The notes: generated by a model from the sequence alone, not told the origin. Positions 36,401 through 44,961 are shown, numbered from the stretch's first letter. The stretch: 64,000 nucleotides of DNA from Paraburkholderia sp. PREW-6R (GCF_039621805.1 NZ_CP155075.1:124001-188000); one strand, 5' to 3'. Program-made: numbers and translations.

Positions 36401-36524
36401 CGCGGCCAAGGTCGTGCTCAGGCAATTGTTCGAATCGCTCGGACGGCAGGCGGCGGGCAAGCCGGCGCAGCCGCGTGGATCGTGGCTCGCCCGCTTTTTC
36501 GCGCGTTTCAGGAGGCAGGCATGA
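33474..36524 (+). CDS. hmfA: HmfA, furoyl-CoA dehydrogenase molybdenum subunit fused to a CoxG/SRPBCC domain
   Basis: The 1016-residue protein should be the catalytic subunit that hydroxylates 2-furoyl-CoA at C5. A xanthine-dehydrogenase-like part covers residues about 20-800: RPMERLEDPAILTGRGRYGDD at the start, SGGSFGVKQA near 268, GLVRGFGGPQ near 385, and GLGEGNN with the active-site Glu786. After a Pro/Gly linker, residues about 845-1000 form a separate domain (QGRVDLPATPEAVFAVLLDP; NVIPGCHALDETA; AGISPLGSARGSGLVEL) matching CoxG, a SRPBCC protein normally encoded alone beside CO-dehydrogenase genes. The last 20 residues are Arg/Phe-rich. The stop overlaps the hmfB start (ATGA). Confidence 0.88.
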   Translation: MNQRETAFAEPNARKAEPHANEAGPAPAPQRHVGRPMERLEDPAILTGRGRYGDDLAVKPGTLHAAVLRSPHAHAELVSIDAAAAEGLAGVRAVLTRDDLRAWSRPFVVGVKSPMEQWALAMDRVRYVGEPVAVVMAESRALAEDALDLIKVEYAMLDPVTSIEQSVQSDAPVLHERVGTNVISDRHFRYGEPEAAFEHAPHRVKLVAHYPRNTCAPIECGVVIAEYLSGDEGYDVTSNFMGPFSLHAVMAMALNVPANRLRHKAPRDSGGSFGVKQAVFPYVVLMCLAARKAGAPVKWVEDRLEHLSAATSATARLSTLEAAVEDDGRIVALSYDQLEDVGGYVRAPEPATFYRMHGCLTGAYAIPNLLVRNRVVLTNKTPTGLVRGFGGPQVYFALERLIQRIAIELKLDVLDVYRRNFVPADAFPYRAAAGALLDSGNYQEALRRSLDDGGYRELAARRDAARKEGRLYGIGFAAIVEPSISNMGYITTVMPAEARRKAGPKSGAIASATVSVDLLGGVVVTIASTPAGQGHMTVCAQVVADVLGLDPKDIVVNVEFDTHKDAWSVASGNYSSRFAGAVAGTVHLAATRVRDKLARVLAKDFGCAPGDVRFEGARIFRAGAPERALPFARAASNAPHWAPALLPDGEEPGLRETVFWSPPNTDAPDDQDRINTSAAYGFAFDMCGVEVDRATGRVRIDRYVTVHDAGTLLNPALADGQIRGAFAQGLGAALMEEFRYGADGSFQSGTLADYLMPTTCEVPDPVIVHLETPSPFTPLGAKGLGEGNNMSTPPCIANAVADALGVEDIRLPLTPPKVLEMIGIDDPEPSRPEYREAPVKKPAVAGGGRALTAQGRVDLPATPEAVFAVLLDPKALANVIPGCHALDETAPNQYRADVTVGVGMIKARFEARIGLSEIDAPHRLRLAGAGISPLGSARGSGLVELTPQANGTRLTYDYEAQVSGKVAAVGGRMLEGAAKVVLRQLFESLGRQAAGKPAQPRGSWLARFFARFRRQA

Positions 36525-37342
36525 AGCCCGCGGCATTCGATTATTTACGGGCAGGCACCGCGCAGGGCGCGCTCGACGCGCTCGCGCAATACGGAGAAGA
36601 CGCGCGCGTGCTGGCGGGCGGCCAGTCGTTGATGGCCGTGCTCAACATGCGGCTCGCGCAGCCGAAGGTATTGATCGATATTTCGCGCACTGCCGAACTG
36701 GACAGTGTGCGAGTCGATACGAGGGCAGGGCATTTCGTCGTCGGCGCGGCGGCGACGCAAGGCAGCGTCGAATGGCGTGCAAGTTTGCACGACGAAGTGC
36801 CTTTGCTGGCGCTGGCCTTTCCGCACATCTCGCATTTTCAGATCCGTAATCGCGGAACCGTGTGCGGCTCGATCGCCCATGCGGACCCGAGCGCGGAATT
36901 GCCGCTCGTGTTGAGCGCGCTTGGCGGCGACGTGATGCTGCGCTCAAAGAAAAAGCACCGCACGTTAGCCGCGCAAGACTTCTTTCAGGGAATGCTGATG
37001 ACCGCCCGCGAACCCGACGAACTGGTGGAAGCGGTGCGCTTTCCGCTGCGAAAGCCGGGCGAGCGCTATGGGTTCAGCGAGTTCTCCGCGCGCCACGGCG
37101 ACTTCGCGATCGTCGCCTGCGCGGCGGTGGTCCGCGACGATTCGATCCGGATCGCGGTAGGCGGCGTGGCGGACCGGCCGGTGACGGAAACGTGGCCGGC
37201 GTTGACCGGCGACGACCTGCGCGGTGCACTGAACGATCTCAGCTGGAAATTGAATGCGCAGGACGACGCGTACATCAGCGCAAAGTATCGCCGGAATCTG
37301 GTCCGGCAACTCGGATGGCGCGTGATCGAGGAGGCGAAGTGA
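36521..37342 (+). CDS. hmfB: HmfB, furoyl-CoA dehydrogenase FAD subunit
   Basis: A 273-residue FAD-binding subunit. Start MKPAAFDYLRAGTAQGALDAL at 36521 follows AGGAGG; an upstream GTG start would lie inside hmfA. ARVLAGGQSLMAVLNMRLAQP and RNRGTVCGSIAHADPSAELP are the two FAD-binding loops of the CoxM/CutM family. It passes electrons from the iron-sulfur subunit to the external acceptor. It overlaps hmfA by four bases and hmfC by four bases. Confidence 0.92.
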   Translation: MKPAAFDYLRAGTAQGALDALAQYGEDARVLAGGQSLMAVLNMRLAQPKVLIDISRTAELDSVRVDTRAGHFVVGAAATQGSVEWRASLHDEVPLLALAFPHISHFQIRNRGTVCGSIAHADPSAELPLVLSALGGDVMLRSKKKHRTLAAQDFFQGMLMTAREPDELVEAVRFPLRKPGERYGFSEFSARHGDFAIVACAAVVRDDSIRIAVGGVADRPVTETWPALTGDDLRGALNDLSWKLNAQDDAYISAKYRRNLVRQLGWRVIEEAK

Positions 37343-37875
37343 GCAAGATGTCGGACACTCTCATGCGGCACGGCGAAGCGCAGCGCATCACGCTGACGCT
37401 CAACGGCCGCGAACGAAGCGGCTATTGCGAGCCGCGCGAACTGCTGTCGGATTTCCTCCGGCATGAACTTGGCGCGACCGGCACGCACGTGGGCTGCGAA
37501 CACGGCGTGTGCGGTGCGTGCACGGTGCACGTCGGCGGTGTGGCGGCGCGCTCGTGTCTGATGCTTGCGGTGCAGGCGGACGGGCGGCGCGTCGAAACGG
37601 TAGAAGGCCTCGCGCCCGCGCAGACGCTCGGCGATCTGCAGCAGGCTTTTCAGCGTCATCATGCGCTGCAGTGCGGTTTCTGCACGGCGGGCATCCTGAT
37701 GTCGTGCGCGGACTTTCTGCAACGCATGCCGGACCCGAGCGAAGAACAGGTGCGCGAGATGCTGTCGGGCCACATCTGCCGCTGTACGGGCTATACGCCG
37801 ATCGTGGCGGCGGTGCTGGACGTCGCGGCACGGCGCCGAAACGCTGCCGCTGGGAAGGAGGTCGAGCATGCTTGA
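37339..37875 (+). CDS. hmfC: HmfC, furoyl-CoA dehydrogenase [2Fe-2S] subunit
   Basis: A 178-residue iron-sulfur subunit. The N-terminal plant-type ferredoxin motif GCEHGVCGACTVHVGG with a further Cys in ARSCLML binds one cluster. The C-terminal helical domain QCGFCTAGILM and HICRCTGYTPIV binds the second. A GTG start at 37339 overlaps the hmfB stop (GTGA) and follows GAGGAGG; ATG 37348 is the alternative. It relays electrons between the molybdenum and FAD subunits. Confidence 0.92.
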   Translation: MSKMSDTLMRHGEAQRITLTLNGRERSGYCEPRELLSDFLRHELGATGTHVGCEHGVCGACTVHVGGVAARSCLMLAVQADGRRVETVEGLAPAQTLGDLQQAFQRHHALQCGFCTAGILMSCADFLQRMPDPSEEQVREMLSGHICRCTGYTPIVAAVLDVAARRRNAAAGKEVEHA

Positions 37876-39493
37876 TCTCGGGCGTACCTTTTTGCAGAGC
37901 GTCGAACGCAGCCCGAATGCGCTCGCGCTCGTCGATGGCGAGCAGCAACTGACGTACGCGCAATGGCATCGCGTGATCCTGGATGTTGCCGCTAACCTGC
38001 GCGAGCAGGGCTTGCAGCGCGGCGACCGGCTGCTCGTGGTCCTGCAGAACCGGTGGGAGATGGCCACGCTGCATTGGGCCGGCCAATTCGCGGGCATCGT
38101 GATCGTGCCGCTGAACTGGCGCGCGAAGACGGAAGAGCTCGACTACTGCGTAAGCGATGCGGCTGCCAGGGCAATCGTCTACGAGCCCGTGTCCGCCGAC
38201 GCAGTGATGCAAAGCCCCGCAGCGCAGAAGGTGCCGCGCATCGGACTCGACGACGCGCCCGGCCGCACGATCGATTTCGCCGCGCTGCTCGCGCCTTGCG
38301 GCGGCAGCAACGTTGAGCACGAGAGCGGCGAAAGCGGCCAGGCCAAAGTGACGACGCACGCGAGCGCGGAGGACATTTCGCTGATCCTCTATACGTCGGG
38401 CACCACCGGAAAAGGCAAAGGCGTGCCGCGCCGGCATCGGCATGAACGCGCAGGCGCGCTCGCGCATGTCGCGCAGAACCTGTACCGGCGCGGCGAACGC
38501 ACACTCGGCGTCATGCCGCTTTATCACACGATGGGCGTGCGCTCGCTGCTCGCCATGGCGCTGGTCGACGGCCTGTTCGTCTGTGTGCGGCGCTGGAACG
38601 CGAAGCTCGCGCTCGAATGCATTTCGAAGCATGCGCTGACCTGCCTGTATCTGGTGCCGACGCTGTATCACGATCTGATCGCGGAAAGCGCGTTTGCCAG
38701 CACGGACACGTCGTCGGTCAGAAAGCTCGGCTTCGCCGGTGCGTCGATGAACGACGGGTTGCTCAAGCGCCTCTCGGCCGCGTTCGAGCCGGAACTGTTC
38801 GTCAATCACTATGGCTCGTCCGAGGTCTACACGTTCAGCATCGACCAGGACGCGCCGCGCAAACCCGGCAGCGCGGGCCGCGCAGGCATCAATACCCGGC
38901 TGCGCGTGGTCGCGCTCGACGCACAGTCGCCCGATGACATCGTCGCCGCCGGCGAAGAAGGGCAGATCATTGTCGATCTGCTCGGCGACGAAGCGTTCGA
39001 AGGCTACTGGAACCGCCCGGACGCGAACGCGAAGTCGTTGCGCGACGGCTGGTACTTCACCGGCGACACTGGCTATCTGGATAGCGAAGGCGATCTCTTC
39101 GTGACTGGCCGCATCGACGACATGATCATCAGCGGCGGAGAGAACATCTCGCCGGTGGATATCGAGTCGGTGCTGTCCCTGCATCCCGCCGTCGACGAAG
39201 TGGCGGTGGCGGGCGTCAAGGATGAGCGCTGGGGCCAGCGCGTGGTCGCGTTCATCAAGCGCCGCGAATATGTGGACGCGGGCATGCTCGACACGTGGTG
39301 CCGCGAGTCCGATCTCGTCAACTTCAAGCGCCCGCGCGATTACGTGTTCGTCGACGACATCCCGAAGTCGCCGGTCGGCAAGATTTTGCGCCGCAAGTTA
39401 TCCGCGGGCGAGTACGCGCCCGATCCGCAGGAACAGACCGCGCCGGCTACGCCATCGGCCGCCGCGCAGTCCACCGAAACCACCAAGGAGTAA
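37868..39493 (+). CDS. hmfD: HmfD, 2-furoyl-CoA synthetase (AMP-forming)
   Basis: A 541-residue acyl-CoA ligase expected to activate 2-furoate with ATP and CoA. ANL-family motifs in order: YTSGTTGKGKGVPRRH (phosphate loop), NHYGSSEVYTF (adenine), GDTGYLDSEGDLFVTGRIDDM and ISGGENISPVDIE (hinge), and PKSPVGKILRRKL with the catalytic Lys. It starts within the end of hmfC (8-base overlap) and ends 6 bases before hmfE. Confidence 0.9.
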   Translation: MLDLGRTFLQSVERSPNALALVDGEQQLTYAQWHRVILDVAANLREQGLQRGDRLLVVLQNRWEMATLHWAGQFAGIVIVPLNWRAKTEELDYCVSDAAARAIVYEPVSADAVMQSPAAQKVPRIGLDDAPGRTIDFAALLAPCGGSNVEHESGESGQAKVTTHASAEDISLILYTSGTTGKGKGVPRRHRHERAGALAHVAQNLYRRGERTLGVMPLYHTMGVRSLLAMALVDGLFVCVRRWNAKLALECISKHALTCLYLVPTLYHDLIAESAFASTDTSSVRKLGFAGASMNDGLLKRLSAAFEPELFVNHYGSSEVYTFSIDQDAPRKPGSAGRAGINTRLRVVALDAQSPDDIVAAGEEGQIIVDLLGDEAFEGYWNRPDANAKSLRDGWYFTGDTGYLDSEGDLFVTGRIDDMIISGGENISPVDIESVLSLHPAVDEVAVAGVKDERWGQRVVAFIKRREYVDAGMLDTWCRESDLVNFKRPRDYVFVDDIPKSPVGKILRRKLSAGEYAPDPQEQTAPATPSAAAQSTETTKE

Positions 39494-39499
39494 ACCGTT

Positions 39500-40306
39500 A
39501 TGACCGAACTCGCTCATCGCGCCGACGCATTGCTGCAAAACCTGGACGGCTTTTCCGTCGAAGTCGATGCCGCACGCGAACGCGCGGACATCATTCTCCA
39601 TCGCCCGCCGTTCAACGTGATTTCAATGCACGCGCGCGACCAGTTGCGCACCGTTTTCGAAGCGCTCGACGACGACGACCGTGTTCGCGTGATCGTCGTG
39701 CGCGCGAAGGGCGAGCACTTTTCGAGCGGCGGCGACATCAAGGGCTTTCTCGAAGCGTCGCCGGAACGCGTGTCGAAGCTTGCATGGAATATCGCGGCGC
39801 CCGCGCGTTGCTCGAAGCCGGTGATTGCGGCCAACCGCGGTTTCTGCTTCGGCGTGGGTTTTGAATTGTCGCTCGCGTGTGACTTCCGCATCGTCACCGA
39901 CACCACGTTCTATGCGCTGCCGGAGCAGAAGCTCGGCCAGATTCCCGGCTCGGGCGGCTCGGCGCGATTGCAGGCAATGGTCGGCATTGGCCGGACCAAG
40001 GACATCGTGATGCGCTCACGCCGCATTCCCGGCAAGCAGGCGTACGAGTGGGGCATCGCGGTGGATTGCGTGGCCGACGCGGAACTGGAATCGGCCACCG
40101 ATGCGCTGGTCGATGAGTTGCGCGCATTCTCGCCGCTCGCTCAACGCACCGCGAAAAAGTTGTTGAACGATTCGGAAGACGCGCCGCTGTCGATCGCGAT
40201 CGAACTGGAAGGGCACTGCTACAGCCGGCTGCGTGCGTCGGACGATTTCCGCGAGGGCGTCGAAGCGTTCCACGGCAAGCGCAAGCCGGTGTTCCGCGGC
40301 TCCTGA
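39500..40306 (+). CDS. hmfE: HmfE, crotonase-fold 2-oxoglutaroyl-CoA hydrolase
   Basis: A 268-residue enoyl-CoA hydratase-family protein. GEHFSSGGDIKGFLEASP and CFGVGFELSLACDFRI form the oxyanion hole and CoA pocket. In the furoate pathway this family member hydrolyses the ring-opened 2-oxoglutaroyl-CoA to 2-oxoglutarate. The assignment rests on position, since the sequence alone fits many crotonases. An AAGGAG site inside the end of hmfD precedes its ATG. Confidence 0.85.
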   Translation: MTELAHRADALLQNLDGFSVEVDAARERADIILHRPPFNVISMHARDQLRTVFEALDDDDRVRVIVVRAKGEHFSSGGDIKGFLEASPERVSKLAWNIAAPARCSKPVIAANRGFCFGVGFELSLACDFRIVTDTTFYALPEQKLGQIPGSGGSARLQAMVGIGRTKDIVMRSRRIPGKQAYEWGIAVDCVADAELESATDALVDELRAFSPLAQRTAKKLLNDSEDAPLSIAIELEGHCYSRLRASDDFREGVEAFHGKRKPVFRGS

Positions 40307-40340
40307 CGCGCCGCTGCGCATAAAACAACAGACTGGAGAC

Positions 40341-42077
40341 ATGAGAATGGAGCGCTACGACTACGTGATCGTAGGCGGCGGCTCGGCGGGATGCGTGCTT
40401 GCGCATCGGCTGTCCGCGTCGCCATCGGTGCGCGTCGCGCTGATCGAGGCGGGCGCCGACACGCCGCCTGGCGCGGTGCCCGAGGCCATTCTCGACAGCT
40501 ATCCGATGCCCGTGTTCTGTGGCGACACCTACATCTGGCCGGAGCTGAAGGCGAAAGCCACGCGTGACGCCACGCCGCGCGTGTACGAGCAGGGCCGCGT
40601 GATGGGCGGCGGCTCGAGCATCAACGTGCAGTCGGCGAATCGCGGCCTGCCGCGCGATTACGACGAGTGGGCCGCCAACGGCGCCGACGGCTGGTCATGG
40701 CGCGATGTGCTGCCATATTTCCGCAAGCTCGAACGCGACGTGGATTTTCCGGGCGGCGAGCTGCATGGCAGCGATGGTCCGGTCCCGATTCGCCGCATCA
40801 TGCCGAAGGATTGGCCGCCGTTTTGCGATGCTTTTGCGAAAGGCTTTCGCGCGGTCGGCCTCGCGGAACTGCGCGATCAGAACGGCGAGTTCGGCGACGG
40901 CTTCTTTCCCGGCGCGTTCTCGAATCTCGACGACCGGCGCGTGTCCACGGCCATCGCCTATCTTGACGAAGCGACGCGCAAGCGTCCGAATCTCAGTGTG
41001 TACGCGAATCTGCGCGTCGAGCGCATCGTGATGGAAGGCGCGATCGCGCGCGGTGTGCTGGCTATTGCGCCAAACGGCGAGCGCGTGCAGTTTTCAGCTG
41101 GCGAAGTCGTGTTGAGTGCGGGCGCGTTGCAGTCGCCGGCACTGCTGCTGCGCGCCGGCATCGGCGCTGCGCAGGAGCTTGCCGAACTCGGCATCGCCTG
41201 TGCGGTGGATTTGCCTGGCGTCGGGCGCAATCTGCAGGATCATCCGTCGCTCACGTTCTGCCATTTCCTGGAGCCGCGCTTTCGCATGCCGCTCGCGCGC
41301 CGCCGCGCCAGCATGACGGCCGCACGCATCAGTTCCGGTGTAGCAGGGTGCGACGCGTCCGACCTGTATTTGTCGAGCGCAACGCGCGCCGCATGGCATG
41401 CGCTCGGCACCCGGCTGGGCCTGTTTTTCCTGTGGTGCAACCGGCCCTATTCTCGCGGTCGTGTGCAACTCGCGTCGTCCGATCCGTTCGCCGCGCCAAG
41501 CGTTGATCTGAATCTGCTCGACGATGAGCGCGATGTGCAGCGACTGGCCTTCGGTGTGCGCCTGCTCGCGCACGTTGTCGCCGCGTCCGGTCTGGGGCGC
41601 GCTGACAGTCTGGGGCGCGACTTTTTTCCTGCTGCATTTTCGCCGCGCGTCAAGGCGCTCAGCAAGGTGGGCGCCGGCAATGCGCGCCTCACTTCGATGC
41701 TCGGCGTGATGCTCGATCTGCCCGCGCCGCTGCGACGGGTGCTGATCGAACGCTTCTTCACGAAGGGCTTGCGGACGAGTGCGCTGCTCGACAACGAGCG
41801 GGCGCTCGCCGACTTCATCCGCGCGAACGTTTTCGGCGTCTGGCATGCGAGCGGCACCTGCCGCATGGGTGACGCACGCGATCGCGACGCGGTGACCGAT
41901 ACCGAGGGCCGGGTGCGCGGAACGCAAGGCTTGCGCGTCGTGGACGCGTCGCTGATGCCGCGACTGCCGTCCGCCAATACGAACATACCGACCATCATGA
42001 TCGCCGAGAAAATCGCCGACGCAATGGTGGCGCAGCGACGGGCGAGCGCGGCGTCGCCGCTGGCCGCGCTGTACTAA
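40341..42077 (+). CDS. hmfH: HmfH, GMC-family HMF/furfural oxidoreductase
   Basis: A 578-residue FAD enzyme of the glucose-methanol-choline family. Start at 40341 follows CTGGAGAC. YVIVGGGSAGCVLAHRLS is the FAD dinucleotide fold, GRVMGGGSSINVQSANRG the GMC signature 1 region, GEVVLSAGALQSPALLLRAGIG signature 2, and FGVWHASGTCRMGD near the C-terminus supplies the catalytic His. In this context it is expected to oxidise HMF stepwise to furandicarboxylate and furfural to furoate. It lies 34 bases after hmfE. Confidence 0.88.
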   Translation: MRMERYDYVIVGGGSAGCVLAHRLSASPSVRVALIEAGADTPPGAVPEAILDSYPMPVFCGDTYIWPELKAKATRDATPRVYEQGRVMGGGSSINVQSANRGLPRDYDEWAANGADGWSWRDVLPYFRKLERDVDFPGGELHGSDGPVPIRRIMPKDWPPFCDAFAKGFRAVGLAELRDQNGEFGDGFFPGAFSNLDDRRVSTAIAYLDEATRKRPNLSVYANLRVERIVMEGAIARGVLAIAPNGERVQFSAGEVVLSAGALQSPALLLRAGIGAAQELAELGIACAVDLPGVGRNLQDHPSLTFCHFLEPRFRMPLARRRASMTAARISSGVAGCDASDLYLSSATRAAWHALGTRLGLFFLWCNRPYSRGRVQLASSDPFAAPSVDLNLLDDERDVQRLAFGVRLLAHVVAASGLGRADSLGRDFFPAAFSPRVKALSKVGAGNARLTSMLGVMLDLPAPLRRVLIERFFTKGLRTSALLDNERALADFIRANVFGVWHASGTCRMGDARDRDAVTDTEGRVRGTQGLRVVDASLMPRLPSANTNIPTIMIAEKIADAMVAQRRASAASPLAALY

Positions 42078-42170
42078 CGATTCATTAACCCCGCAAAGAG
42101 CGCGCATCGAAGCGCGCCTGCCGTACCGGGCCAGTCAATCGCCAGCCCGGCGACACTCAAGGAGATTTCT

Positions 42171-43556
42171 ATGTCCGTAGCAGCGCAAGAGGGGACCGTC
42201 GCGGTTCCGGTCAATCAACGGCAGGTCATGGGCGCGGTGATGGCCTCGTGCATGGGCTGGGCGCTCGATCTGTTCGATCTGTTCGTGCTCCTGTACGTCG
42301 CGCCCATTGTCGGGCGGCTGTTCTTTCCGTCCGAACACGCGATGCTGTCGCTCGCGGCGGTGTATGCGTCTTTCGCCGTGACGCTGCTGATGCGTCCGCT
42401 CGGCTCCGCACTATTTGGCTCGTATGCGGACCGCCACGGCCGCAAGGGCGCGATGATCGCAGCGGTGGTCGGCGTCGGCGTATCGACGGCTGCGTTCGGC
42501 GTGCTGCCGACGGTCGCGCAAGCGGGTCTCGCGGCGCCGATCCTCTTTCTGATTCTGCGTCTGGTGCAAGGCGTATTCGTGGGCGGCGTGGTCGCATCCA
42601 CGCACACGATCGGCACCGAATCGGTCGCGCCGAAGTATCGCGGCGCGGTTTCGGGGCTGATCGGCGGCGGCGGCGCAGGGCTCGGCGCGTTGCTCGCGTC
42701 GCTCACCTATCTGGCGATGTCCGCGCTCTTTCCGGGCAATGCGTTCGAGGTGTGGGGCTGGCGCTGCATGTTCTTCACCGGCATCCTGAGTTCGGTGCTC
42801 GGTCTGTTCGTGTTCAACAGTCTCGAAGAGTCGCCGCTCTGGAAAAAGATTGCTGCGGAAAAAGCCGCGAAAGCCGCGGCCCAGGTGACGCATGCAACGG
42901 CCGAAGTGGTGCGCTCGCCGGTTCGCACGCTGTTCTCGCGCGAGTATCGCGGCGTGCTGTTCGTGAACCTGCTGCTGACGATCGGCGGCGGTAGCGGCTA
43001 TTACCTGACGTCGGGCTATCTGCCGACGTTCCTCAAGGTGGTCAGTCACGCACCGAACGGCGCCGCCGCCGCCATCCTGATGATCAGCAGCCTGGCCGTA
43101 GTGGTGGCGTCGGTCGCGGCGGGGCACCTCAGCACGTTTATCGGCCGCAAATGGACGTTCATCTGGGTCGGCCTGATTCGGCTCGTCGCGCTGCCAGGGC
43201 TGTTCCTGCTGTTGCCGACCGCGCAAAGCATCACGATGGTCGGCGTGTACGCGGTCGTGCTGTCCGCGCTTGGCAGCGCGGGTTACGCGCCGGTGCTGAT
43301 TTTCCTGAACGAGCGCTTTCCGACTGCGATCCGCGCGACCGGCACCGGCCTGTCATGGAACATCGGCTTCGCGATTGGCGGGATGATGCCGACCTTCGTC
43401 TCGCTGGTCGCGAAGGATGCGAGCCAGTTGCCACTCACGCTCGCAATCTTCGCGGGCGCGATCAGCGTGATTTTCCTGGTCGGCGCATTCGTGGTGCCCG
43501 AAACGCTCGGCAAACTCGGAAAGCTCGACAACGGGGCGCGCACGCGCAACCCGTGA
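42171..43556 (+). CDS. hmfT: MFS transporter for furan compounds (HmfT-like)
   Basis: A 461-residue carrier with about 12 helices, a good AAGGAG site and motif A (GSYADRHGRKGAM). GWALDLFDLFVLLYVAP and SLEESPLWKKIA place it in the aromatic-acid or metabolite:H+ symporter group. As the last gene of the hmf run, 93 bases after hmfH, it most likely imports furoate, HMF acids or furandicarboxylate. The exact substrate is inferred from position. Confidence 0.85.
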   Translation: MSVAAQEGTVAVPVNQRQVMGAVMASCMGWALDLFDLFVLLYVAPIVGRLFFPSEHAMLSLAAVYASFAVTLLMRPLGSALFGSYADRHGRKGAMIAAVVGVGVSTAAFGVLPTVAQAGLAAPILFLILRLVQGVFVGGVVASTHTIGTESVAPKYRGAVSGLIGGGGAGLGALLASLTYLAMSALFPGNAFEVWGWRCMFFTGILSSVLGLFVFNSLEESPLWKKIAAEKAAKAAAQVTHATAEVVRSPVRTLFSREYRGVLFVNLLLTIGGGSGYYLTSGYLPTFLKVVSHAPNGAAAAILMISSLAVVVASVAAGHLSTFIGRKWTFIWVGLIRLVALPGLFLLLPTAQSITMVGVYAVVLSALGSAGYAPVLIFLNERFPTAIRATGTGLSWNIGFAIGGMMPTFVSLVAKDASQLPLTLAIFAGAISVIFLVGAFVVPETLGKLGKLDNGARTRNP

Positions 43557-43562
43557 TGACGG

Positions 43563-44474
43563 TCAGGCGTCGGATGAGCCGATCGTCACGCGGCGAATCT
43601 CCTCGGTGATGATCGCGATCAATGCCTGCGCGGCCGGACCAATCGGCCGCTTGGGATGCGTGACCTGAATGATCTGACGCACGATCGGCGGCGACACGAT
43701 CGTGCGCGCGCGCAGCAGACCGGCGTCGACGTCCGCCTGCACGACGACGCGCGGCAGGATCGTGGCGACGCTGCTCTGCTTGACGAACTGCACGATGGTG
43801 CTCAAGAGATCAATCTCGAACTTCGGCCTGATCAGAACGTCGGCGGCCATCAGCGCTGCGTCGAGCGCACCGCGCAGGCCGTTGCGGCGCGTCGGCAGAA
43901 CCAGCTCGAAATCCGTGTGCTGCGTCAGGTCGATTTCGTCGGGCAGGTCGGGGTCATGTGTCGCGCTCGTCACCAGCACCATTTCTTCGACGAGTAGTGG
44001 CTCCACGTCGAGCGTGAGACGTCCGCGCGGCTTGTTGATAATGGCAGCGTCGAGGCGGCCTGCCTCGACCGCGTCGATCAGCTGCGCGCTGAAGCCATCG
44101 GCCACCGATACCTCGACTTGAGGAAACATCGCGTCGAATCTCGCGAGCGATTCGGGCAACACGCTCTGCGCCTCCGACGACACCATCCCTAGCGACACGC
44201 GCCCCGTCACCACCACGTCGCGGCGGCTCATGTGCTCGCGCGCGTGCGCGATGTCGCGCATGATCGGCGTGTAGAGCCGGTACATCAGCCGGGCGGCGTC
44301 GGTCGGCGCCATGCCATGCGGTCCGCGCTCGAAGAGTTTCTGGCGGACTTCCTTTTCGAGCCTGGCAATCTGCATGCTGAGCGCAGGCTGCGCGATGTTC
44401 AGCCGGCTCGCCGCGCGCGTAACGGTGCCTTCTTCGAACAGGGCGATGAAGTATTGAATGTGCTTCAGTTCCAT
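43563..44474 (-). CDS. LysR regulator flanking the hmf cluster (copy 2)
   Basis: A 303-residue LysR protein, start MELKHIQYFIALFEEGTVTRAA at 44474; an upstream ATG at 44534 would prepend 20 residues with no family similarity. It is a close paralogue of the LysR at 30155-31090, sharing near-identical helix-turn-helix and effector-domain segments. It is convergent with the MFS gene, ending 6 bases after its stop. By analogy with hmfR1/hmfR2 it should regulate the hmf genes, perhaps sensing a different intermediate. Confidence 0.9.
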   Translation of the reverse strand: MELKHIQYFIALFEEGTVTRAASRLNIAQPALSMQIARLEKEVRQKLFERGPHGMAPTDAARLMYRLYTPIMRDIAHAREHMSRRDVVVTGRVSLGMVSSEAQSVLPESLARFDAMFPQVEVSVADGFSAQLIDAVEAGRLDAAIINKPRGRLTLDVEPLLVEEMVLVTSATHDPDLPDEIDLTQHTDFELVLPTRRNGLRGALDAALMAADVLIRPKFEIDLLSTIVQFVKQSSVATILPRVVVQADVDAGLLRARTIVSPPIVRQIIQVTHPKRPIGPAAQALIAIITEEIRRVTIGSSDA

Positions 44475-44961
44475 GCAGGCGTTACCGGCTTCATCGTAAA
44501 TAGCGAATAGACACGAAATCGGCTGACATGACAAGAGTGCGGGAGCGCTAGCAGCCGCGCGCGGTCGTGACGAAGCGCTCCTGGGGGCGCGAGCACAACG
44601 CTTGGCAAGGCCACCCGGCAGTCACAGGACCAGTGATCCAGCAGCCCCAGTCACGATACCCGCTGTGCCATCAGGCGTCTGTACTTGCGTGACCAGTCAG
44701 AATCCGCAATCGGCGAAGGCAACCGCAAGCCGGGTCGCAGCGCTCCTCGGTAACTGAATGCTCACTCGTAACGTGGATGCGCCCACTATGAGCGACCACA
44801 AGAAGTCGCGCGTGTTGTGTGGGTAGCCGCCCGAAGCTCGTCAAACAGACCTGCGCTCCGATTCGGTAACACCATTATCGACTGTCACCACTGATCCGGG
44901 AATTATCAGATGCCGGGCTGGGATCTACCATCGATGCACCTAATGAACAAGGTGCACTGCA
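44475..44961. other. Gap upstream of the hydrolase-SnoaL fusion
   Basis: About 490 bases between divergent genes. The GGCTAATAC arms of the hmf operator are not present here. I see no gene. Confidence 0.45.

Noticed and set aside
33357..36536. A 1059-codon frame on the minus strand antisense to hmfA
   Set aside because: It is the shadow of a long high-GC gene: His/Arg-rich, no ribosome site, no family resemblance, and the opposite strand has clear domain motifs.
37400..39184. A 594-codon minus-strand frame over hmfC/hmfD
   Set aside because: Antisense shadow; the plus-strand iron-sulfur and adenylation motifs are unambiguous.
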